A stretch of DNA of 35,769 nt, taken from Microcoleaceae cyanobacterium MO_207.B10 (lineage in GTDB: Bacteria; Cyanobacteriota; Cyanobacteriia; Cyanobacteriales; Microcoleaceae). Both the position numbers and the translations under genes were made by a program. The stretch is from the NCBI GenBank assembly GCA_030064835.1, contig JASJEE010000011.1, positions 1 to 35,769 on the forward strand, written 5' to 3'. Below are positions 16,186-26,281 of the stretch, piece after piece. How positions within the stretch are numbered: the stretch's first letter is position 1; each line of letters begins with the position of its first letter. The notes below the pieces were generated by a model that was not told where the DNA came from, did not search any database, and saw nothing but the letters and a program-made list of their open reading frames with translations.

Positions 16186-17199
16186 ATGACTGAAAATCAG
16201 GTAATAGGTATCGATATAGGGGGAACAGCTATCAAACTGGGGCGCTTTGGCAAAGATGGCGTTTGTCATCAGTTTTTGACTGTCCCTACTCCTCAACCTG
16301 CTACGCCAAAAGCCGTAGTTGATGTGATGATAGAAGCAATTTTGCTATTGCAAAGCTCCACGAAGGCTACTTTCACGAAGAAGGAAACAGGGAACAAGCT
16401 TGGTGGCAAAGTTCAAGGAAATGATAACTGCTCAGAGGGAGGAGATAATGTCAAAAAACCTCAGTCGGACAACTCAGCAGTTATTCAAGCTATAGGTATT
16501 GGAGTTCCCGGCCCCACTGATGCCCAAGGTAGAATATCTAAGGTAGCGATTAACTTGAGTAACTGGCAAGAAGTTCCCCTAGCTGAATGGTTGGAAGCAA
16601 AGACGGGTTTGCCAGTGGTTATTGCTAATGATGCTAACTGTGCTGGTTTGGGAGAAGCTTGGTTAGGAGCAGGTAGTGAGTTTAAAAATATGATTATGCT
16701 TACCCTTGGTACAGGTGTTGGGGGAGCTATTATTTTAGATGGTAATTTGTTTGTGGGTCATCAAGGGGCTGCTGGAGAGTTGGGGTTAATTACTTTAAAT
16801 CCTGATGGTCCTCGGTGTAATAGTGGTAATAATGGTTCTTTGGAACAATATATTTCTGTTCAAGCAGTTCGTCGGGCCACGGGTAAGGAACCTTTGGAAT
16901 TAGCAAATTTGGCTGAAGTTGGAGACCAAAATGCTTTAGAATTTTGGCAAGATTATGGACGACTTTTAGGGGCCGGGTTGGCAAGTTTGATTTATGTTTT
17001 GACTCCAGAAGCAGTAATTATTGGAGGTGGGATGAGTGCTGCTGCAGAACTTTTTTTGCCTGTGACTAAGGCAGAAATTGAGCGACGGGTTCTTTTGAGT
17101 TCTCGTTCGGGTTTGCAGTTATTAACTGCTAAATTAGGTAATCAAGCGGGCATTGTAGGAGCAGCTAAGTTAGCTTGGAATCAATTAATAGAAGATTAA
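16186..17199 (+). CDS. ROK-family sugar kinase (glucokinase-like)
   Basis: A 337-residue cytoplasmic ROK-family protein, probably phosphorylating glucose or a related sugar with ATP. 'VIGIDIGGTAIKLG' near the N-terminus is the phosphate-binding loop, 'IGVPGPTD' follows, and 'NDANCAGLGEAWLGAG' carries the catalytic aspartate. 'GTGVGGAIILDG' and 'GHQGAAGELG' complete the active-site frame, and 'AVIIGGGMS' is the adenosine motif. Two features are odd. The usual zinc motif CxCGxxGCxE is 'CNSGNNGSLE' here, with most cysteines lost, and the family histidine after 'GELG' is absent. Residues ~57-99 form a low-complexity Lys/Asn/Gly-rich insertion absent from typical ROK proteins. The fold looks intact; substrate unknown. 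Confidence 0.8.
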   Translation: MTENQVIGIDIGGTAIKLGRFGKDGVCHQFLTVPTPQPATPKAVVDVMIEAILLLQSSTKATFTKKETGNKLGGKVQGNDNCSEGGDNVKKPQSDNSAVIQAIGIGVPGPTDAQGRISKVAINLSNWQEVPLAEWLEAKTGLPVVIANDANCAGLGEAWLGAGSEFKNMIMLTLGTGVGGAIILDGNLFVGHQGAAGELGLITLNPDGPRCNSGNNGSLEQYISVQAVRRATGKEPLELANLAEVGDQNALEFWQDYGRLLGAGLASLIYVLTPEAVIIGGGMSAAAELFLPVTKAEIERRVLLSSRSGLQLLTAKLGNQAGIVGAAKLAWNQLIED

Positions 17200-17748
17200 A
17201 ATATTTTCTACGCATTACACTTATTTTCACCCTCTCGTAAATTACAGTTAAAAAAAAATTTAGGTGATAGGTTTTGGGTTGTAGAAGGCTGCGACTAAAT
17301 CACTATCTCTAAAAAATTTTCTGCTATCCTAAGACAAAATTTGGTTATCCAGTAATAGCAATCCTTACTAGGTTCGATCGATACGCCCTTTTAATGGGAG
17401 GTGATCGAATCAGAAATTTAGGGATGAGGGTTTTGAGTTAGTTCATCCGGAAATTATGTTTTAAGAGTGGGCGAATTTTAGCAGAAGTCTTAAACTTAGG
17501 ACTTATTAAACAAGATATTCACAGAAAAACTCTTACCATATCAAAATAATTATCTGGAAACAATATATTCTTCAACTCTTCATAATCTAGAGATAAAAAT
17601 CATCATAACTTTACAGAATCTTCATCATACTCTAGTTAATTAACTGAATTTACTTAGATATACTTAAACTTATCAAATTTAATTAACAGATTAACTAATT
17701 GGCTATAAATAAGTATTGATAGTTAGGTCTAATTTCAGGGGATAAAAA
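17200..17748. other. 549-bp spacer with a stem-loop
   Basis: The space between the ROK kinase and the PEP-CTERM gene. A 7-bp inverted repeat TTCGATC (17373-17379) / GATCGAA (17403-17409), with an inner GCCC/GGG, can form a stem-loop. Downstream, about 17465-17550 reads in one frame as 'SGRILAEVLNLGLIKQDIHRKTL', which might be debris of a gene, but I do not recognise it. The last ~150 bp are very A+T-rich and probably hold the promoter for 17749. Confidence 0.35.
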
Positions 17749-18489
17749 ATGCTTAATTTATTACAGAAAAAGACTATTACCCTATCATCTAGTTTGGCTG
17801 TCACTTTTGGAGGATTATTAGTTCCAGTAAACATGGCACAAGCTGCTGTTTTCAAGTTCACAATTGATGGATTAGATGGAAGTGGGTACATTAGTTTTGA
17901 CGACGAGAGTGTGGATATATCCGTTGAGAGGGTGATAGTCCAGGGTTCCGATCTTAATAATGGCTACTTTGATTGGTCTTTTGGCGGCACAGCTTCCGCA
18001 AGGGAAGACATTTATGAGTGTGGATATTATTACTATCCAGGCTATGGAGAATATTACAACTGTGGAAGTTATCGCAATTATTCAGAGCGAGTGACATTAG
18101 ATAGCGATATGGCCTATTGGTCTGGATCTGGATTTTCTGCATTTGATGATGCAGACTTTATATTCGAGAAAGGAGAATTGGTTGGTATTGATAATTATTC
18201 AGTGGATATAGATTATGATTGGCTTAGCGGTTGGACATATTCGTCGTTTTGGCTAAATTACCCTTCGGCAGGATTATCCTACCATTCTCTAGATTATATC
18301 GACTACCGCAATCATTGGATTCAAAGCGATTTAAATCACAGTGGCTCACAGCAATTTTCAACTATAGTTCCCTGGAAAAATCCTAATCCTCCAGTAGAGA
18401 AAGTTCCCGAACCGAGTACAGTTTTTGCCTTAGTTGGTATCGGTTTATTGTTAAATAAAAAGAAAAGGTCTCTGGGTAAAAATTCTTAA
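17749..18489 (+). CDS. PEP-CTERM sorted exoprotein
   Basis: A 246-residue exported protein. An N-terminal signal peptide ('LLQKKTITLSSSLAVTFGGLLVP', cleavage near 'AQAA') is followed by an acidic, Tyr/Gly/Asp/Ser-rich beta domain of ~185 residues with 'DDADFIFEKGELVGID'. The C-terminus has the PEP-CTERM signal: PEP at 220-222 ('VPEPSTVF'), a hydrophobic helix 'ALVGIGLLL' and a basic cluster 'KKKKR'. Such proteins are cut by exosortase and attached to or secreted into the exopolysaccharide layer. The exosortase itself is not in the window. Asp/Tyr-rich composition and several cysteines suggest an extracellular matrix role, but no enzyme motif is seen. Confidence 0.85.
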   Translation: MLNLLQKKTITLSSSLAVTFGGLLVPVNMAQAAVFKFTIDGLDGSGYISFDDESVDISVERVIVQGSDLNNGYFDWSFGGTASAREDIYECGYYYYPGYGEYYNCGSYRNYSERVTLDSDMAYWSGSGFSAFDDADFIFEKGELVGIDNYSVDIDYDWLSGWTYSSFWLNYPSAGLSYHSLDYIDYRNHWIQSDLNHSGSQQFSTIVPWKNPNPPVEKVPEPSTVFALVGIGLLLNKKKRSLGKNS

Positions 18490-18741
18490 AAAGTGGTCTA
18501 GGGAAGAGGAGGTTTCCGTTTTCTCCAGTCCCGAAGGAAACGCCTTATCTAATCTACTAAGAGTCTGAAAAGATTAATTCTAACTAATGAATCGATGGCT
18601 AATATTCCTCAACATAATTCTTATTTTATCCCCTGATGTTAAGAAACTAGGGGGATATATCTTAAAATATTTGTAGCCATCAGCAATTCTGAGAAAGCCT
18701 TTAGACCTCCCCCTTACAAGTATGGTTTTAATTTTATTTTT

Positions 18742-19170
18742 TCAGGGTAAAGAATACCCAGTTACTTTATTAACAAATTCTAGAATTTTTTGATAAGATT
18801 CTGGATTACTTTGTGGATTAATAATAATATCTTTTGTACTATCTGGTAACCAAAAAGTTATCCTGCCATTCAATTCACAAGCAAATGTACTAATGCAATT
18901 CAAATCAATAAACCATTCATGGCGGTCATAAATAATTCTCACCCACCAATTATCCTCAACCTGATCCGTTATATGAATTTTTTTTTTGATATACTCTAAA
19001 ACTAACGAATAAGACTCTTCAGAACCTTGTTTATTTAATATAATAGGCTCACTACTATTTGGCAACCAAAAAGTTATCCGATTGTTAGGTTGACAAGAAA
19101 AAGCAGTAATACTATCAAGGTCTATCAAGTATTTGCGTCTGTCATAATCTATTTTAATCCAGTAGGCCAC
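18742..19170 (-). CDS. Hypothetical protein made of two tandem ~75-residue repeats
   Basis: A 142-residue protein that is an internal duplication. Residues ~3-66 and ~74-138 align throughout: 'YWIKIDYDRRKYLIDLDSI' matches 'WWVRIIYDRHEWFIDLNCI', and 'RITFWLPNS' matches 'RITFWLPDS', each followed by 'ESY..(V/I)LE(Y/F)'. Each repeat predicts a beta-rich unit capped by a helix. I do not recognise the family and see no signal peptide or membrane segment. The GTG start at 19170-19168 is supported by an AGGGGG Shine-Dalgarno immediately upstream on the minus strand. It stands alone, convergent with the PEP-CTERM gene and in line with pyrG. Confidence 0.65.
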   Translation of the reverse strand: MAYWIKIDYDRRKYLIDLDSITAFSCQPNNRITFWLPNSSEPIILNKQGSEESYSLVLEYIKKKIHITDQVEDNWWVRIIYDRHEWFIDLNCISTFACELNGRITFWLPDSTKDIIINPQSNPESYQKILEFVNKVTGYSLP

Positions 19171-19451
19171 ACGACCCCCTCAAAGCTTTGATTTCTTGCA
19201 TTTCCAAATAATTTTGCAAGTCTAGTAGGGGTAATTCATAAATTCCCCTTACACAACGATTGACATTTCATCTTTATTAAAAGAGTTGCACCACAGCTAA
19301 AAATTTCTCAAGAGCAACTATCATTGACCAATATTATTACTAAATCTGACAGTTAGTAATGCTGTTTTCAAATTATTAATAATTTGAAAGTAAACAGTAA
19401 AAAAAGATTCTCACAATTAATCTTTCTAAGCAATTATTCACTTAGTCAGAA

Positions 19452-21574
<2,123 letters not shown>

Positions 21575-21841
21575 CTAAAATTTAGCTTTAATAGTAAATG
21601 AGTAGTCTCCACCTGCTTCTAGTTGATAATCCCATTTTTCTAGAAACCTACCTAGAGGTTCTTGAATCAGAGCCCGTCCTTGAGAAGGATGAATATAAAG
21701 GGTTTTGCCCTGTCTAAAACGCCATTTAAAATACCAATCAAAAGACCCAGCACTAACTTCCCCTTCAATAGTGCCTTTTTGCCAAGATTGGTTAGTGACT
21801 CTGACATAAGCAGTAGTTTCTGGTAGACCCTTAGAACTCAT
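21575..21841 (-). CDS. DUF3146-family protein
   Basis: An 88-residue cyanobacterial protein matching what I know of DUF3146: 'LPETTAYVRVTNQSWQKGTIEGEVSAGSFDWYFKWRFRQGK', then 'PSQGRALIQEPLGRFLEKWDYQLEAGGDYSFTIKAKF'. It is predicted all-beta apart from one helix, soluble, and of unknown function. It lies just downstream of pth on the same strand, an order that recurs in cyanobacteria near psbH and psbN, so it may be co-transcribed with pth. Confidence 0.75.
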   Translation of the reverse strand: MSSKGLPETTAYVRVTNQSWQKGTIEGEVSAGSFDWYFKWRFRQGKTLYIHPSQGRALIQEPLGRFLEKWDYQLEAGGDYSFTIKAKF

Positions 21842-21980
21842 TAATAGTTAAAAGTCACTTTTTTACTAATTCAAAAGTTATTTTACTAATTCAAAAGTCA
21901 AAAGTTATACAATTTTTTATATCAATCAAGTTGCTTTTAAACTCTTTCTGAATTATCAATTAAATTACCAATTAATTTAA

Positions 21981-22640
21981 TTAATTTTCTTTTAGGGTAA
22001 TAGTGCGACTGTTATAAAGACTCATCGCTTTTTCTATCCCTTGTTTGAGAGAAAGTTCGACTGCTTCTACAACTAACTCCAGCACTTGAGTCATTAATTG
22101 ACTTTCTTGGGAGCTGAATTTTCCTAAAACATGACCAATTGTGTTTGGGTCTCCAGTTTCAGCAGTTGCAGTTTTTGGTTTACCAATACCAATTCGCAGA
22201 CGTGGGAATTCTTGGGTTCCCAAATGAGCGATCGCTGACTTCATCCCATTATGGCCACCTGCGGAACCTGACAACCTTAGTCGTAGTCGCCCCATTGGTA
22301 AGTCCATATCATCATATATTATTAGCACAGAGGACGGTGGTAGCTTATACCAATCTACCACCGCCCTAATTGCTTGGCCTGACCTATTCATATAAGTTAA
22401 AGGCTTCAGTAAGCCAATTTTCTCAGCTTTTGGCCCTCTCCCTTCTCCAAATTCGGCTTTAAATTTACGATTTTCAGATAAAGAAGTATGCCAAGTATCA
22501 GCTATACTATCTACTGCAGCAAATCCGATATTGTGCCTAGTCTTATCGTATTTTGGCTCTGGATTTCCTAATCCTACAATTAATTTAGGAATCACTAAAT
22601 TTTGCCCTGGCGCAACCTCTTTCATTTCTTTTTCAGTCAA
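21981..22640 (-). CDS. pth: Peptidyl-tRNA hydrolase
   Basis: Recycles peptidyl-tRNA released during translation by hydrolysing the ester bond. It is 219 residues long, near the family length with a slightly long N-terminus. The first ~18 residues before 'KLIVGLGNPEPKYDKTRHNIGF' are an extension; M6 is an alternative start. H36 in 'RHNIGF' is the catalytic histidine, N26 in 'GNP' and the aspartate in 'IYDDMDLP' complete the site, and 'GSAGGHNGMKSAIAHLGTQEFPRLRIGIG' is the second signature. It sits between tatA and DUF3146 on one strand, in a conserved cyanobacterial cluster. One HIP1 site lies inside. Confidence 0.95.
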   Translation of the reverse strand: MTEKEMKEVAPGQNLVIPKLIVGLGNPEPKYDKTRHNIGFAAVDSIADTWHTSLSENRKFKAEFGEGRGPKAEKIGLLKPLTYMNRSGQAIRAVVDWYKLPPSSVLIIYDDMDLPMGRLRLRLSGSAGGHNGMKSAIAHLGTQEFPRLRIGIGKPKTATAETGDPNTIGHVLGKFSSQESQLMTQVLELVVEAVELSLKQGIEKAMSLYNSRTITLKEN

Positions 22641-22727
22641 AATTAAATAGTCAAAATTTTAATAGTTTTTAGATTGGCTCAGGTTCAATTTTTTTTTACT
22701 ATTTACCGAATAATTAATAAGGTGAAT

Positions 22728-22798
22728 TATTAATTAAATAATTCAGCTTTATTAGTCTCCCTTTTTAAGGAAAAAAAATTATTCTTTTCCTTTTAGTC
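22728..22798 (-). repeat. Dispersed AT-rich repeat, copy 2
   Basis: Reverse-complement partner of 441-508. It lies between tatA and pth. Just beyond it, 22825-22845 carries AATTATC heptamers in tandem. It may contribute to mRNA ends, but it has no strong G+C stem. Confidence 0.45.
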
Positions 22799-22856
22799 AA
22801 TCCTCTCCCTTTTCAGAAAAGGTCATTATCAATTATCAATTATCCATTAATTAAAA

Positions 22857-23129
22857 TTAGCTTTTATCAGCCACATCTGGTTGAGAAGAAACATTTACCA
22901 CCTCTTTTGGTTCTGATTCGGCTTCGTATTTACTAGCTTTGGGTGCTACTTCTAACTGTTTTGCCTCTTTTTTAAACTCATTTTCAAACTCTTTAGCTCC
23001 TTCTTTAAAGCTATTGATTGCTTGCCCTAAACTACGACCAATTTCTGGCAGTTTTTTCGGACCAAAGATTAAAAGAGCTACTCCCAGAATGACAATCATT
23101 TCTGGTAAGCCAATACCAAATATATTCAC
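22857..23129 (-). CDS. tatA: Sec-independent protein translocase protein TatA/Hcf106
   Basis: Pore-forming component of the twin-arginine translocase, which exports folded proteins across the thylakoid and plasma membranes with TatC. In 90 residues it has the diagnostic layout: a short N-terminal membrane helix ('IGLPEMIVILGVALLIF'), the hinge 'FGPKKLPEIGRSLG', an amphipathic helix ('QAINSFKEGAKEFENEFKKEAKQ') and an acidic, disordered tail. It lies downstream of psbH with a ~108-bp gap containing a hairpin. TatB-type and TatA-type proteins are hard to separate here; in cyanobacteria one gene often serves both roles. Confidence 0.9.
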   Translation of the reverse strand: MNIFGIGLPEMIVILGVALLIFGPKKLPEIGRSLGQAINSFKEGAKEFENEFKKEAKQLEVAPKASKYEAESEPKEVVNVSSQPDVADKS

Positions 23130-23181
23130 GTTCTGATTCTCCTAAAATTTAGTTGAAGTTAGCATCAGTATATATAGTAGA

Positions 23182-23223
23182 TAGGGCTAGGAAAATTCAG
23201 GATGAGTGAACTTCTCAGCCCTA
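23182..23223 (-). terminator. Hairpin between psbH and tatA
   Basis: TAGGGCT (23182-23188) and AGCCCTA (23217-23223) form a perfect 7-bp stem downstream of psbH. It may terminate or stabilise the abundant psbH message ahead of tatA. The loop is 28 nt and no strong U-tract follows. Confidence 0.4.
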
Positions 23224-23237
23224 CTATTTAATTTACT

Positions 23238-23441
23238 TTACTTAGTTAGACTTGCCCAGTCTACATCAACATTCTCTAACAACAACGAAGAGTTGTAAAT
23301 TTGGAGAATAATTAACAAGAAGACAAAAAATAAACCCATAAAAACGGCCATCAATGGTGTGGTTCCCCAACCGGGTGTTACTTTACCATACTCTGAGTTT
23401 AGTGGTTTGAGGATGTCTCCTAATCCAGTTCTTTGTGTCAT
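23238..23441 (-). CDS. psbH: Photosystem II reaction centre protein H
   Basis: The 67-residue thylakoid membrane subunit of photosystem II, needed for stable core assembly and plastoquinone exchange. The sequence is typical of cyanobacterial PsbH: '[61 protein letters not shown]'. A stromal N-terminus precedes a single membrane helix and a short lumenal tail. It is divergent from psbN, the usual arrangement, although the 763-bp gap between them is large because of repeats. Confidence 0.97.
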   Translation of the reverse strand: MTQRTGLGDILKPLNSEYGKVTPGWGTTPLMAVFMGLFFVFLLIILQIYNSSLLLENVDVDWASLTK

Positions 23442-24204
23442 AGGTTTTGAAGTAATCTATTTCAGCAGAATTTTTTAATGTTTTTGAGATTAACTCCACT
23501 TTATTATAAGTAAGTGTGGAGATTCTCAGATCGTTATGAGAGTTTCCTCTTTAGATTAACCAACTTTACAACCAAGTATCTCTGATGAGCAAGCTCTACA
23601 ACTTTTGCTCGTCAAATATCAAGGATTAAAAAGCCTAGCTTAGTTGATTTCAGAGGGTTCTATCTCCAGAGGACAGGGAGAGGGAGAGAGGGGGAGAGGG
23701 GGAGACGCGGAGATGGGGTATTACGGTGTGTCCTTGTCGTCATCGGGACAGGGGGATTTCTCACAAGGGTATGCTTTTAACAAGAAAAGAAGGGATAACA
23801 TGGGTCAGAGAAAGTAGACTAGGGTAGAAAGTGGACAAGGAAACAGAAAAAAGGAACATTCAAATACTGTTCCTAAATCTGGATTTAATCGCAAATACAT
23901 AGCTTGTATGTTTTGTCAAGTTTTATCTTAAGAAAGATTTTTATAAAGCATAGCCTTGAAAGCTGATGGCTGAGTTGCTGAGGTGCTATTTCAAGGTAAA
24001 CTCAAAGTCTTCATTTTCCCTACGATAGCTTAATTTTTTTGTGGAAAAAAGACTGTACTTTTCTCAATTCCTAACTTACTTGGTTTAGCGCTGCTGCTGA
24101 AATTTTGGGACTAATTGGCTCCAAAACAAGGATAATTTTCCCCAGTTTTTAGATGGATATTATATATTATGTTATGTATAACACTCATAATTTTAATGAA
24201 TTAT
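23442..24204. other. 763-bp psbH-psbN divergent spacer with a purine-rich tract
   Basis: No coherent coding frame. Positions 23672-23720 are a G/A-rich tract built of GAGAGGG-like words, likely a short tandem repeat expansion. The psbH promoter is expected near 23460-23540 and the psbN promoter near 24160-24200, where TATGTATAAC-like sequence occurs, but neither box is certain. Confidence 0.45.
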
Positions 24205-24336
24205 ATGGAACCTGCAACAGTTCTTAGTATTTCTGTAGGCGTAATGCTCGTGGCCATTACTGGATTTTCCATTTACACAGCCTTTGGGCCTCCGGGTAAG
24301 GAGTTGAGAGACCCCTTTGATGAGCATGAAGATTAA
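24205..24336 (+). CDS. psbN: Photosystem II protein N
   Basis: A 43-residue protein: '[34 protein letters not shown]', then 'RDPFDEHED'. It has an N-terminal membrane helix, the invariant 'YTAFGPPSKEL'-type motif (G for S here) and an acidic tail. PsbN is not a photosystem II subunit in the mature complex but assists assembly and repair of the reaction centre. It is on the strand opposite psbH, as in nearly all cyanobacteria and plastids. The ATG at 24205 gives exactly the family length. Confidence 0.95.
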   Translation: MEPATVLSISVGVMLVAITGFSIYTAFGPPGKELRDPFDEHED

Positions 24337-24364
24337 GACACCTATAAAACCAATTTGATATCTA

Positions 24365-24480
24365 TTAGACCTCTGGTGGAAAAGAGGGAGTAGGGAGTAG
24401 GTAGGGATTAGGGAGAAATAATTGATGATTTCTACTCGATAATTGATTTTATTTTTTATTATCGGAGATGTCTATTTAAA
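24365..24480 (-). repeat. Heptamer-containing dispersed repeat, copy 3 (inverted)
   Basis: On the minus strand this resembles 28787-28917 and 27240-27356: an 'AGACATCTCC' word, then A+T-rich sequence, then 'CAATTATTTCTCCCT' and a run of TCCCTA-type heptamers. It ends right where the TnpB remnant begins. Confidence 0.45.
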
Positions 24481-24491
24481 AAGAGAGAGGG

Positions 24492-24620
24492 GAATGTGGG
24501 AGGTGTGGAAGGTGTGGGACTTATGATTGCCCAGAATGTGGGTTGTCAATAGACAGAGATTTAAACGCCAGTATCAATTTGAGAGATGTGATCGGCTCGA
24601 TCATGAATTCCTGTGGATGA
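24492..24620 (+). pseudogene. C-terminal remnant of an IS200/IS605-type TnpB
   Basis: The frame ending at TGA 24618-24620 reads 'ECGRCGRCGTYDCPECGLS', then 'IDRDLNASINLRD'. The 'C-P-x-C-G...DRDLNA..N' string is the zinc-finger and last RuvC aspartate of TnpB proteins. Everything upstream, including the first catalytic motifs, is gone, and the finger loop is unusually short, so this is a dead fragment. TnpB is an RNA-guided nuclease of IS200/IS605 elements whose guide RNA overlaps the gene's 3' end; part of that RNA region could survive downstream. Confidence 0.7.
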
Positions 24621-24640
24621 GTAACCTCCGAGGGCCTCCG

Positions 24641-24666
24641 TAGGGACTTTGGATGCAACGTCCGTA
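24641..24666 (+). repeat. Internally deleted copy of the 77-bp MITE-like element
   Basis: TAGGGACTTT followed at once by GGATGCAACGTCCGTA keeps both ends of the elements at 1-77 and 192-268 but lacks about 51 bp of the interior. As in copy 1, CAG follows the right end. Confidence 0.5.
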
Positions 24667-24789
24667 CAGCAGGAAGTAAACAGCAGGTTGTCACTTTATG
24701 TGACGCTTTGTATTAGTTTTATAGAGCAGATGTGAGAAATATGGGATGGATATTTGGTGTTTATTTTTCAACCTGGAAGGGAAGCTACC

Positions 24790-24910
24790 AGGTGCGTCGT
24801 GCAAGGATGAGTGCATTGCCTTGGGCGGGTTTACCGACAGTTACACAACTGTCTTTAGGGCAGCGTCTATGGATAAAGATACCCGGAGGACGCGGAGTCC
24901 CATCCGCTTT
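24790..24910. ncRNA. G+C-rich segment with several stems, possible structured RNA
   Basis: This block is clearly richer in G+C than its surroundings. It contains a perfect hairpin GACAGTT-ACAC-AACTGTC (24836-24853), a CAAGG/CCTTG stem (24802-24806 with 24819-24823) and a GCGTC/GACGC stem (24863-24867 with 24889-24893). It lies ~170 bp after the TnpB remnant, so it may be the right end of that element, a guide-RNA scaffold relic, or an unrelated structured RNA. Both strands have short open frames, but neither looks like a protein. Confidence 0.3.
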
Positions 24911-25179
24911 TTCCCATATTCCTTCCCTCCATCTTCTTGACTCCTGGTAAAAAACGGACATCGTGCAAAAATATACCAAATGGGTTTGATAAACTCAAGA
25001 AAGCTTTCACAACATTTAATTAATTGGCGATGTAGCTACCACTAGGCTCGGCCAAAACTGACAAACAAACCTTTAGCTATCAGCGCTTCAAATACCAAAC
25101 TCTTTGCTGAGTCCTGAATGCTTTACTACCGAAACCAGTTAAAATACAGGTTTGAATCCTTTATTTTAGTTTGAGTTTC

Positions 25180-26271
25180 ATGGGCAACACATTTGGGCAC
25201 CTATTTCGGATCACAACCTTCGGCGAATCCCATGGTGGAGGGGTAGGAGTTGTAATTGACGGTTGCCCACCAAGGTTAGAAATAGATGTTAAAGAAATTC
25301 AATATGAATTAGATCGTAGGCGTCCAGGGCAAAGCAAAATTACTACGCCCCGCAAAGAGAGTGATACTTGTGAAATACTGTCAGGGGTATTTGAGGGTCA
25401 AACTCTGGGTACGCCAATTATGATTTTGGTCAGAAATAAGGATGCTCGTCCCCAAGATTATCAGGAGATGGCTATAAAATATCGTCCATCTCATGCAGAT
25501 GCAACTTATGATGCTAAATATGGTATTAGAAATTGGCAAGGTGGGGGACGCTCTTCGGCACGGGAGACAATTGGACGGGTAGCAGCAGGGGCGATCGCTA
25601 AAAAAATTATCAAACAATATTCTGATATGGAAATTGTGGGGTATGTTAAACGCATCAAAAATTTAGAGGCCATTGTTGACCCCAAAACAGTTACCGTAGA
25701 ACAAGTAGAAAGTAATATTGTTCGTTGTCCAGATGCCGAGTGTGCAGAGAGGATGATTGAATTAGTAGAGGAAATAAGGGATGTGGGGGATTCTTTGGGG
25801 GGTGTAGTGGAATGTGTGGCACGGAATGTGGCTAAAGGTTTGGGTTCTCCTGTATTTGATAAACTAGAGGCAGATTTAGCTAAGGGTGTAATGTCTTTGC
25901 CAGCTAGCAAAGGATTTGAAATTGGCTCGGGTTTTGCAGGTACTAATCTGACAGGTAGCGAGCATAATGATGAATTTTATACAGATGACCAAGGTAATAT
26001 TCGCACTGTGACAAATCGTTCTGGGGGGATACAGGGTGGTATCTCTAATGGAGAAAATATTATTTTGCGGGTGGCCTTTAAGCCAACTGCTACAATTCGG
26101 AAAGAGCAGCGGACTGTTAGTCGTGAAGGTGACGAGACATCCTTAGCAGCAAAGGGAAGACATGATCCTTGTGTTTTACCGAGAGCTGTGCCTATGGTAG
26201 AAGCAATGGTGGCTATAGTGTTATGCGATCATTTATTGCGTCATCATGGACAATGTAAGACTTTAAACTAA
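25180..26271 (+). CDS. aroC: Chorismate synthase
   Basis: Catalyses the last shikimate step, 5-enolpyruvylshikimate-3-phosphate to chorismate, with reduced FMN. 363 residues from the ATG at 25180; an upstream in-frame TTG (25171) would add three residues but the family begins 'MGNTFG'. Signatures are '[16 protein letters not shown]' (signature 1), '[14 protein letters not shown]', '[19 protein letters not shown]' (signature 2) and '[19 protein letters not shown]' (signature 3). Length and motifs are complete, and one HIP1 site lies inside. An MBL-fold gene follows 10 bp later on the same strand, so the two are likely co-transcribed. Confidence 0.97.
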   Translation: MGNTFGHLFRITTFGESHGGGVGVVIDGCPPRLEIDVKEIQYELDRRRPGQSKITTPRKESDTCEILSGVFEGQTLGTPIMILVRNKDARPQDYQEMAIKYRPSHADATYDAKYGIRNWQGGGRSSARETIGRVAAGAIAKKIIKQYSDMEIVGYVKRIKNLEAIVDPKTVTVEQVESNIVRCPDAECAERMIELVEEIRDVGDSLGGVVECVARNVAKGLGSPVFDKLEADLAKGVMSLPASKGFEIGSGFAGTNLTGSEHNDEFYTDDQGNIRTVTNRSGGIQGGISNGENIILRVAFKPTATIRKEQRTVSREGDETSLAAKGRHDPCVLPRAVPMVEAMVAIVLCDHLLRHHGQCKTLN

Positions 26272-26281
26272 AAAAATTGAT

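Larger units (their letters stand above)
24337..25179. other. 843-bp repeat and mobile-element remnant region upstream of aroC
   Basis: This holds an inverted copy of the heptamer-containing repeat (about 24365-24480), a TnpB C-terminal remnant, a mini MITE, a G+C-rich structured block, and A+T-rich sequence leading to aroC. No complete gene is seen. Confidence 0.6.

Noticed and set aside
17373-17409. Stem-loop before the PEP-CTERM gene as a riboswitch
   Set aside because: Only one 7-bp stem, more than 300 bp from the start codon, with no resemblance to a known aptamer.
24732-24979. Overlapping short frames on both strands before aroC
   Set aside because: They lie over the G+C-rich stem-forming block and show low-complexity, basic translations without family similarity.
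25149-25160. T-loop-like GGTTTGAATCC sequence
   Set aside because: No acceptor or anticodon stems surround it, so it is not a tRNA gene.
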